Source of the DNA: UBA668 sp049424465
GTDB lineage: Bacteria; Actinomycetota; Acidimicrobiia; Acidimicrobiales; Ilumatobacteraceae
Reading direction: 5' to 3'
NCBI GenBank assembly: GCA_049424465.1
Contig: JBMSSR010000160.1
Coordinates: 1 to 6,603 of the forward strand
Length of the DNA: 6,603 nt
Part shown: positions 1 through 6,400 of the stretch, piece by piece
Layout of the letters: every line of letters starts with the position of its first letter
How positions within the stretch are numbered: the first letter of the stretch is position 1
Position numbers and translations under genes: made by a program
Notes under the pieces: model-generated
Database searches by the model: none
What the model saw: the letters and a program-made list of their open reading frames with translations, nothing else
Told to the model about the DNA's origin: nothing

Positions 1-518
1 ATGCGCACCACCCCGCCGGCCGACATGACGACGGCATACGCGCGGAAGCGGCCGTGGCCGCTGGCGATGCCGCGCGCAATGTGCGCCGGCGTATAGCTGA
101 CGAACGCGATGAGCAGCGCGACGACGAGTACCCAGTCGTCGTCGAAGAAGTTGCGTGCGATGGGGCGCGACGCGGCGAGGATGATCACCGAGACGACCGC
201 GGCGAGCACAGAGCCGAGCACGATGACACGCCGCAGGACGGGACGGCCGCCGACGCCGGTGGCCCGGCGGTGGGCGAGGGCCCGGGTGAGCTACTGCTCG
301 ATGGGCAGGAACACGCCGGGTGCGAGCGCGAAGGTCGCGACCCACAGGCTCGTGATGGGCTGCAGCGCCTCGTCGCTGCCGAGCGCGAGCTTGCCGACCT
401 TCAGGAAGAGGTAACTCGCGACACCGGCGATGAAGAGACCGATCGCGACCGGGATGGTGCCCTCGGGCACCGGGGCACGACGAGTGGCGCCGGGTGCGGG
501 AACGTCGGGGGGTGCCAC
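1..518 (-). pseudogene. Polysaccharide flippase-like membrane protein, 5' part, interrupted by in-frame TAG
   Basis: Seen: read on the minus strand from GTG 518 (or TTG 521), the frame gives 75 codons, a TAG at 293-291, then 96 further open codons to the window edge. Both halves look like one polytopic protein. A short Pro/Ala-rich N-terminus is followed by hydrophobic segments near residues 20-42 (TIPVAIGLFIAGVASYLF) and 52-72. After the stop come segments near 98-116 (VIVLGSVLAAVVSVIILAA) and 129-142, then a loop containing ARGIASGHGRFRAY. Basic residues (ALAHRRA) follow the stop directly, as in a cytoplasmic loop. Known: paired helices with short basic loops and a GxGRFRxY-type segment fit O-antigen/teichoic-acid export proteins (MOP superfamily, Wzx-like), which move lipid-linked glycans across the membrane. 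The family call is inference. One base change could remove the TAG; GAG (Glu) is the most likely original codon after PIEQ. No start codon is well placed to restart before the third helix. It may be a true pseudogene or a sequencing error; the 3' end lies outside. Confidence 0.68.
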
Positions 519-528
519 CAAGCGGCCG

Positions 529-540
529 AGGCTAGCGGCC
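529..540 (-). promoter_or_regulatory. Putative -10 region for the flippase-like gene
   Basis: Seen: the minus strand reads GGCCGCTAGCCT, containing the TANNNT-type hexamer TAGCCT. It ends 7 bases before a TTG (521) and 10 bases before a GTG (518). Ten of its 12 bases match the motif found twice at 3353-3406. There is no Shine-Dalgarno site before either codon, so a leaderless or near-leaderless transcript is inferred. The opposite strand of the same 33-base gap (519-551) must hold the promoter of the SpoIID gene. On that strand GCTAGC is palindromic and gives TAGCGG at 533-538, while CAGACT at 540-545 lies 6 bases before the ATG. Neither is convincing alone. Confidence 0.4.
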
Positions 541-551
541 AGACTTGTGGC

Positions 552-3098
552 ATGGTTCGACACCCGTTCCGCTGCGTCGCGCGCCCACTGCGCCGCGCCC
601 GCGGCGGTGTGCTCGTCGCAGTGCTGTCGCTCGTCGCCGAGCTGGGTGGGGCAGGTGTGCCGGTCTCGGCTGCCGCGCCCGTCACCGCCCAGGTCACGGC
701 GCAGGCAGTGGTGGGCCTCGAGGGTGGGGGATGGGGCCACGGCTACGGCCTCAGCCAATGGGGCGCGTACGGCTACGCCGTCGATCTCGGCTGGACCGCG
801 ACGGCGATCCTCGGTCATTACTACGGCGGTACGTCAGCCGGCGTCGTGCCGACCGACACCGTGGTGACAGTCCGACTGCAGGGTCTCGACGACGCGCAGA
901 CGGCGGTCGTCAGCGCATCCGGCGGCCTCGTCGTCGACGGCCTCGCCGGTGGGCCGTGGAAGTCGGTCCTCGCGCGCGAAGTGTCGCCTGTCGGCACCCC
1001 ACCGGCGTACGCAGTGTGGGCGAGGGCGGACGCCGAAGTGTGCCCGGCGGCAACGGGAGACCCCGTGGTGAACGGATGGACGCTTGTCGCGTCGTCGGTC
1101 CCCACGGCCGTGGAGGTCCGCACGCAGACCGACCCGTACGCCGCCGGCACCTCGTACTCGCAGTTGCCGGCGGTGTGCGAGCCGGGCGGCACGGTGCGTT
1201 CCTACCGGGGCAGCATCCGCGCGGTCAACGACGCCAACGGGCGCGCTCGCACGGTCAACGTGGTGCGCCTCGAGCAGTACCTGCGCCCGGTCATCGCCAC
1301 CGAGATGTCGCCCAGCTGGGCCTATGCGGGCCCCAACCCCGACGCCACGCAACTCGACCGTGGGTTCGAGGCGCTCAAGGCGCAGGCGGTCGCGGCGCGC
1401 GGGTACACGATGGCCTCGAACCACAGCACGTACGCGCGCATCTGCGACCGGACGTGCCAGGCCTACCCGGGCGCAGCCACCCGAACTGCGGTCGGCGCGT
1501 CGTACACCGCGAGAGAGTTCGTGGCGACCGACGCGGCAGTGACGGCCACTGCCGGCGGCGTGCGCCGCGTCAGCACCAACCTGGCGGTCATCGCCAACAC
1601 GATGTTCGCCGCGTCGAACGGTGGCTACACGCGGCCCAGCCCTGACCCCAACATGCCGTTCCCTGCCGTCGTCGACGACGGCGACGACACCTCGCTCAAC
1701 CCCAACTACCGCTGGACGGCATCGCTCGACGGTGCCGCCATCGCGACGCGCTACGGATTCGCGTCGTTCACGTCGCTGACGATCACGTCGACGAGCGGTC
1801 CTGTCGGTGACGTGTTCGGCGGGTGGGTCACCGGCGTGCGCATCGACGGCATCCGGTCGGACGGCACGGCGGGGTACGCCACGATGTCGGGCGACACGTT
1901 CCGCACCCACTGGTCGCTGAAGTCGAACCGGTTCCGCATCCTCGACGCGCCACCGCCGCCACCCGACCCGTGCGGCACCCAGGTGGCGCCGCCGGTCACC
2001 GACTCGCTCGGTGCCGCCCCTGCGTCGCTGTTCCAACCGCTCCCGCTGTCGCGTCTCGTCGACACGCGCACCGGCGTCGGCGCCCCGCTGGCACCCCTGG
2101 TGGGCGGGTGCACGCTGGTGATCGATCCGGGCCTCGCCGATACGTCGACGTCGGTGGTGCTCAACGTCGCCGCGCTCGCGCCCTCCGCCAGCGGACCCGT
2201 CACGGTGTACCCGTGCGGCACCACGCGTCCACCGGTGTCGAACGTGCAGGCGGTCGCGAACCGGAATGTGGCGGCACTCGCGGTCAGCCGCCTCGGCGCC
2301 GACGGGACGGTGTGTCTCTACTCGAGGGTGACCACCAACCTGATCGTCGATGTGTACGGCGAGTACACGCCGGTGGCGGGCTCGAAGTACCAGCCCATCA
2401 CGACGTTGCGGCTGTACGACTCGCGCGCCGGTGCCAAGGTGGCGGGCGGCACGACACTCAGGGTCAAGGCCGTGCGAACGGGTGGTGCACCGTCCGGTGC
2501 GATTGCGGCCGCGTTCACCCTGCACGCGAACGACCCCGACGCGAACGGGGCCGTGACGGTGTACCCGTGCACCGCGACGCGGCCTGCGGTCAGCTCGCTG
2601 AACGCCACTGCTGGTGTCAGCATCACCAATCACGTGCAGGTCGCGCTCAGCGGGACCGGCGAGGTGTGCATCTATGTCGCGAAGACGATGCACATCACCC
2701 TCGACATGAGCGGGTGGTTCGGCAGTGGTGGCACTGCGTCGTACTACGCGGTCACGCCGTATCGAGCGGTCGACTCGCGGGTCGCGAAGGGCATCAGCGG
2801 TGCCCTCACCGCAGGGTCCAACAAGGCAGTCACCCTGGCGCCGTCGTCCTCGATCCCGGCGGCCGCCACGGTGCGTGCCCTCGTCGCGAGCGTGCTGTCG
2901 ACACAGGCGACCGCGACTGGCTTCATCACGGTCCACCCGTGTCTCGCAACGGTGCCGTCGGTGTCGATGGTGCGCTACGTGGCCGGTGTCAACGCCGCCA
3001 CGCTCGTGGTGTCACCGGACGACTCGTCAGGTCGCTGGTGCCTGTACTCGAACCAGTACACCCACGTCATCGTCGACGTGTCGGGCTACTTCGCCTGA
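552..3098 (+). CDS. Secreted SpoIID-domain protein with three C-terminal Cys-pair repeats
   Basis: 848 residues. Start: ATG 552 gives a classic signal peptide, with a basic n-region (residues 3-17), a hydrophobic core (19-30) and likely cleavage after VSA (38-40) or A42. The frame stays open upstream, but that part is antisense to the flippase-like gene. Mature N-terminus: GGGWGHGYGLSQWGAYGYA (58-76), the SpoIID/LytB glycine-histidine signature (H63). Core: LEQYLRPVIATEMSPSW (240-256) with Glu251 at the position of the catalytic glutamate of SpoIID lytic transglycosylases, EALKAQAVAARGY (273-285), a CxxxCQAY motif (C298, C302) and FAASNGGYT (352-360). The domain ends near 463. A P5 linker (467-471) leads to three repeats (494-848). 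Known: SpoIID strips glycan strands of stem-peptide-free peptidoglycan during engulfment. In non-sporulating actinobacteria, SpoIID-domain proteins are secreted and mostly of unknown role. Inference: it acts on or binds the cell wall outside the membrane, with the repeats as an adhesive or surface module. No Shine-Dalgarno site precedes the ATG. Confidence 0.9.
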   Translation: MVRHPFRCVARPLRRARGGVLVAVLSLVAELGGAGVPVSAAAPVTAQVTAQAVVGLEGGGWGHGYGLSQWGAYGYAVDLGWTATAILGHYYGGTSAGVVPTDTVVTVRLQGLDDAQTAVVSASGGLVVDGLAGGPWKSVLAREVSPVGTPPAYAVWARADAEVCPAATGDPVVNGWTLVASSVPTAVEVRTQTDPYAAGTSYSQLPAVCEPGGTVRSYRGSIRAVNDANGRARTVNVVRLEQYLRPVIATEMSPSWAYAGPNPDATQLDRGFEALKAQAVAARGYTMASNHSTYARICDRTCQAYPGAATRTAVGASYTAREFVATDAAVTATAGGVRRVSTNLAVIANTMFAASNGGYTRPSPDPNMPFPAVVDDGDDTSLNPNYRWTASLDGAAIATRYGFASFTSLTITSTSGPVGDVFGGWVTGVRIDGIRSDGTAGYATMSGDTFRTHWSLKSNRFRILDAPPPPPDPCGTQVAPPVTDSLGAAPASLFQPLPLSRLVDTRTGVGAPLAPLVGGCTLVIDPGLADTSTSVVLNVAALAPSASGPVTVYPCGTTRPPVSNVQAVANRNVAALAVSRLGADGTVCLYSRVTTNLIVDVYGEYTPVAGSKYQPITTLRLYDSRAGAKVAGGTTLRVKAVRTGGAPSGAIAAAFTLHANDPDANGAVTVYPCTATRPAVSSLNATAGVSITNHVQVALSGTGEVCIYVAKTMHITLDMSGWFGSGGTASYYAVTPYRAVDSRVAKGISGALTAGSNKAVTLAPSSSIPAAATVRALVASVLSTQATATGFITVHPCLATVPSVSMVRYVAGVNAATLVVSPDDSSGRWCLYSNQYTHVIVDVSGYFA
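2031..3095 (+). repeat. Three tandem ~120-residue protein repeats (VDTR/YPC/VCLY/VDVxGYF type)
   Basis: Within the SpoIID protein, units span about 2031-2366, 2385-2720 and 2742-3095. Each opens with a D(T/S)R motif (LVDTR, LYDSR, AVDSR; Asp 504, 623, 741). Each then has a strand ending in VTVYPC, VTVYPC or ITVHPC, followed by VCLY, VCIY or WCLY. Each closes with IVDVYGEY, TLDMSGWF or IVDVSGYF. The two cysteines are 555/588, 673/706 and 797/830: exactly 33 residues apart in every unit, which suggests one conserved disulfide per unit. The units have clearly diverged, so this is an old duplication rather than a recent DNA repeat. I associate such units with large secreted proteins of Acidimicrobiia; their function is unknown to me. 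Confidence 0.85.
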
Positions 3099-3346
3099 TC
3101 CCTGCCGGTGCACGGCAGCGTCTGGGCCACCGACTCGACCGCGCCGGCCACGCCGCTCACCGTGGCACCCACGATCCGCGTGACGGGCCGCAGTGCCCGC
3201 TCGATCTCGCGGCGGCGAACCTGCGCCCGCTGGAAGCCGAGCACACCGAAGCCGACCGCCACGTAGCCGAGTTCTTTCGCGGCATCGAGCACCGCGTCGG
3301 TGGACAGCACCGGGACGTCGAGCGGGAAGAACGGGACACGGGCCAC
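3086..3346 (-). CDS. Small protein of unknown function (86 aa)
   Basis: GTG 3346 to TAG 3086. I do not recognise a family. Support for a real gene: a -10-like element lies 6 bases before the GTG, the frame fills the gap between two confident genes, and the composition is sensible (few rare codons, clear helical pattern). After a short FFPLDVPVL N-terminus come a predicted helix with STDAVLDAAKELG, a mildly hydrophobic stretch YVAVGFGVLGF (28-38), a strongly basic amphipathic segment QRAQVRRREIERALR (39-53), and a second small-residue helix (VTRIVGATVSGVAGAVESVA). There is no signal peptide and one Cys near the C-terminus. The pattern fits a small membrane-peripheral or oligomerising helical protein, perhaps phasin-like, but that is speculation. 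Its last 13 bases overlap the 3' end of the SpoIID gene tail to tail. It is divergent from the glycosyltransferase gene, with a 69-base gap. Confidence 0.62.
   Translation of the reverse strand: MARVPFFPLDVPVLSTDAVLDAAKELGYVAVGFGVLGFQRAQVRRREIERALRPVTRIVGATVSGVAGAVESVAQTLPCTGRDQAK
3102..3118 (+). terminator. Short GC hairpin just after the SpoIID stop codon
   Basis: CTGCCG (3102-3107) and CGGCAG (3113-3118) form a perfect 6-bp stem with a 5-base loop, starting 4 bases after the TGA at 3096-3098. No U-tract follows, so it is not a classical intrinsic terminator, though actinobacterial terminators often lack one. It lies inside the coding end of the small minus-strand gene, so the bases may be explained by that protein instead. 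Confidence 0.25.
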
Positions 3347-3352
3347 GAGGGC

Positions 3353-3364
3353 ACGCTAGCGGCA
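3353..3364 (-). promoter_or_regulatory. Putative -10 region of the small minus-strand gene
   Basis: The minus strand reads TGCCGCTAGCGT, with TAGCGT as a TANNNT-type -10 hexamer. Six bases (GCCCTC) separate it from GTG 3346. Transcription would therefore start at or next to the start codon, giving a leaderless mRNA. No Shine-Dalgarno sequence is present. No clear TTGAC-type -35 box is seen. Its flank is near-identical to the plus-strand element at 3395-3406. Confidence 0.5.
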
Positions 3365-3394
3365 TCCCGGCGGTGACGGTCTGCCGGAGAGGCC

Positions 3395-3406
3395 TGCCGC
3401 TAACGT
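3395..3406 (+). promoter_or_regulatory. Putative -10 region of the glycosyltransferase gene
   Basis: TGCCGCTAACGT contains the -10 hexamer TAACGT. Nine bases (CTCCCCATC) separate it from GTG 3416, which supports that start and a leaderless or very short leader. It differs from the minus-strand element at 3353-3364 by one base of 12. The two -10 hexamers are separated by 42 bases, so any -35 regions must share about 30 bases between 3365 and 3394. I see no good TTGAC match there. Confidence 0.5.
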
Positions 3407-3415
3407 CTCCCCATC

Positions 3416-6400
3416 GTGGAATCGACCGCCACAGCCCCTGCTGTCCCTGCCGTTGTGGCCGTGATGGTGGTGCACGAGCCCGGTGCGTGGTTCGACGACG
3501 TGCTGGCGGCACTGGCGGCGCAGGACTACCCCAACCTCAAGTGCCTGTTCCTCGTCAGCGGCGAACCCGGCGACCTGCCGGCGCGCATCCGGGCCGCCGT
3601 TCCCGGCTGCTTCGTGCGTGGGGTCGAGGGCAATCCCGGGTTCGGGGCGTCCGCCAACCAGGTGCTGTCGCTCGTGCAGGGAGCGCACGGACTGTTCTGC
3701 TTCCTGCACGACGACGTCGTACTCGAGTCACAGGCCATCCGGCTGCTCGTCGAGGAGATGTACCGCTCGAACGCGGGCATCGTCGGCCCGAAGCTCGTCG
3801 AGTGGAAGCGGCCGTCGGTGCTGCAGCACGTGGGCTATGCCGTCGACCGGTTCGGCGAGGTCGACCCGCTCGTCGAGCCGGGCGAGATCGACCAGGAGCA
3901 GCACGACGGAGTGCGCGACGTGTTCGCCGTCCCGTCGGCGTGCCTCATGGTGCGTGCCGACCTGTTCCGCTCGATCGGTGGATTCGACCCGTCGATCGAG
4001 TACGCGGGCGACGACGTCGACCGGTGTTGGCGCGCGCACCTCAGCGGTGCGCGAGTCGTCGTCGTGCCGTCGGCGCGGGTTCGCCACCGCGAGGGGCTGC
4101 TCCGCCGACTCGGCGAGGGACACGTTTCGGCGCGGGCGGCTCGCGACAGGTTCCACACCGTGCTCACGCTCACCGGTGGTCGCCGAATCGGTGCTGTCGT
4201 GCCGCAACTCGTGCTCATCACCCTGCTCGAGGTGGTGGTCTCGCTCGTCACCGGTCGCGTCCGCCGCGCCGGCTCGACGTTGTCGGCGCTGGTGGGCACC
4301 GTTCCCCGGCTGCCACTCGTCCTCGCTCGCCGGCGCGAGGTCGCGCCCCTGCGCGTCGTACCCGACCTCGAGGTCGCGAGCCTGCAACGGCGGGGCAGCG
4401 CGCGGCTCGCCTCGTTCGTGCGCGGCCGACTGCACCGTGCCACCGACCCGGAGGCCGCCAACGAGCGGCGGTGGCGCGAGGCGGCGGGCAGTGCGCCGGT
4501 CGTGGTGTGGGCGGTCGTCCTCCTCCTGCTCGTGGTCGGCAGTCGTCACCTCATCACCGGTGGTGTGCCTCGGTTCGGTGAGTACCTCGCGTTCCCGGCC
4601 AGTCCGTCCGACGTGTGGGCATCGTTCGCGTCCGGTTGGTCGGCCCACGGCCTCGGGTCGTCGACCGCAGCGCCGACCGGGCTCGGCCTCGTCGCGATCG
4701 CGAGCGTCGCGACGCTGTTCCACATGGGACTGCTGCAGACGCTCGCCGTTGTCGGCCTGTACGCGCTCGGCGTGCTCGGCGCGTACCGGCTCGGCACGCT
4801 GTTCCCGTCGCCGCGTGCGCGGCTCGTGCTGCTTGCAGTCTTCGCTGCGGTCCCACTGCCGTCGCACCTGCTCTCGGCGGGACAGTGGACGGGGCTCATC
4901 GTCTACGCCACGGTGCCGTGGGTCGTGCACCTGCTGCGCCGACTGTCGGGACTCGACCCGTATGCGTCTGCCGACGGTGACGTCGACGGCGTCGTGCGGC
5001 CAGGTCGTCGCCGACGGGTGCGGCTGGTCGCGCAGTTGTCGCTGGTGACGGCGGTGGCCTCCGCCTTTGCTCCCGTCACCGCCGTCGTCGTGTTGGTGCT
5101 CGGCGGGGTGCTCGGGCTCGCCACGATGGCCGTCGGCACCCGCGTGCGCGCCGGGCTCGCGTGGATCGGTGGTGCAGCGACAGCGGTCGCCCTCTCGTTC
5201 GTGTTGCTGCTCCCGTGGTCGGCGACGCTGTTCGGCAGCGGCGGCTGGACGGCGGTCGTCGGTGTGCCGGGCGCCGATGCGCCACGACTCGGGCTGCACC
5301 GCTTGGCGTCGTTCGGCCTCGGCCTCGGCTCGCTCACCACGATCGCCGTCGCGCTGCACCTGCCGGTGCTCGTCGCACCGCTCGTCGCCTCGTCGTGGCG
5401 GTTCGCCTGGGCGGTGCGGTCGGCGGCGATGGTGGCGGTCTTCGGCGCGCTGGCGGTGCTCGGCGACCGCGGCGTGTTGCCCCTCACGATGCCCGCGGCA
5501 GGCGTGCTGCTCGTCCCGGTGGCGCTCGGCGTCGCCATCTCGGCGGCGTGCCTCGCGGCGTCGTTCGAGACCGACGTGCTGGGGGGATCGTTCGGGTGGC
5601 GGCAACCGCTGGGCGTGCTCAGCGCGGCGGCGGTCGTGCTGGGTGTCGTGCCCGGTGTCGTGGCAGCTGGCGACGGGTCGTGGCACATGCCGCATCGCAC
5701 GCTCACCACGGTGCTCGGCGAACTCGCCACCGATCCCGCCAGCGGCGACTACCGAGTGCTGTGGGTCGGCGATCCGCGTGCACTGCCGGTCGCCGGGTGG
5801 GAGTACGAGCCCGGTATCGCCTTCGCGATCACCGACGACGGCCCGCTGACGCTTGCTGAGCGGTGGCCAGGACGGCCGTCGGTCGTCGAGCAGGAGGTCG
5901 CGACGGCGCTCCGCCGCATCGGGGACGGCGTCACACTGCGCGGTGGCCGACTGCTCGCGCCCTTCGCGATCCGCTATGTCGTCGTGCCGGTCGCCGACGG
6001 GTTCAACGGCACGCTCGACGCACCGCTGCCGGTGCCGGTCGGCCTCGCCGAGGTGCTCGACGACCAACTCGACCTGGCCTCGCCGCTGACCAGCCCGCCC
6101 AACTACCTCGTGTTCGAGAACGCCGCATACGCGCCGACCCGGGCGGTGCTGACTCCCTCGGGTGCTGCGGCCAGCGCCCTGGCCGGCGAGGAAGCGGGCA
6201 CCCGTGCCGACCTGTTCGGTGCCGTGCCGTTCGCGGTCGGTGCGCCCGACATCGGCCCCGCGACGGGCGACATCCCGGCCGGGACCCTGCACGTCGCGAT
6301 CCCGTACGACGAACGGTGGTCGCTCGAGGTCGCCGGTCAGCGGCTCGAGCCGCGCCGGTCCTTCGGGTCGAACATGGCGTGGGACATCGCCGAGGGTGGC

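Noticed and set aside
54..551. Upstream extension of the SpoIID reading frame (about 166 extra residues, very rich in Asp, Glu, Arg and Gly)
   Set aside because: It is antisense to the flippase-like gene, lacks domain character, and would bury the clear signal peptide that starts at ATG 552.
519..818. Extension of the flippase-like minus-strand frame upstream to 818
   Set aside because: This part overlaps the SpoIID signal peptide and GHG motif antisense, shows no hydrophobic helix pattern, and lies upstream of the promoter-like element.
1665..1682. Perfect 18-base palindrome centred on TCGA
   Set aside because: It encodes an Ala-Val-Val-Asp-Asp-Gly run using GTC and GAC codons, which are reverse complements of each other. 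Such palindromes arise by chance in this codon usage, and no site context supports an operator.
834..2936. Long open frame on the minus strand (700 codons)
   Set aside because: Antisense shadow of the SpoIID gene: biased Arg/His/Asp composition and no motif.
1823..3376. Plus-strand alternative frame of 517 codons
   Set aside because: It overlaps the SpoIID repeats, whose frame shows threefold conserved motifs. This one is Arg/His-rich with no repeat structure.
3728..6292. Long open frame on the minus strand (854 codons)
   Set aside because: It is low-complexity Arg/Asp/Glu/His/Gln-rich sequence, the usual antisense shadow of a GC-rich coding strand. The plus-strand frame encodes recognisable GT2 motifs and membrane helices.
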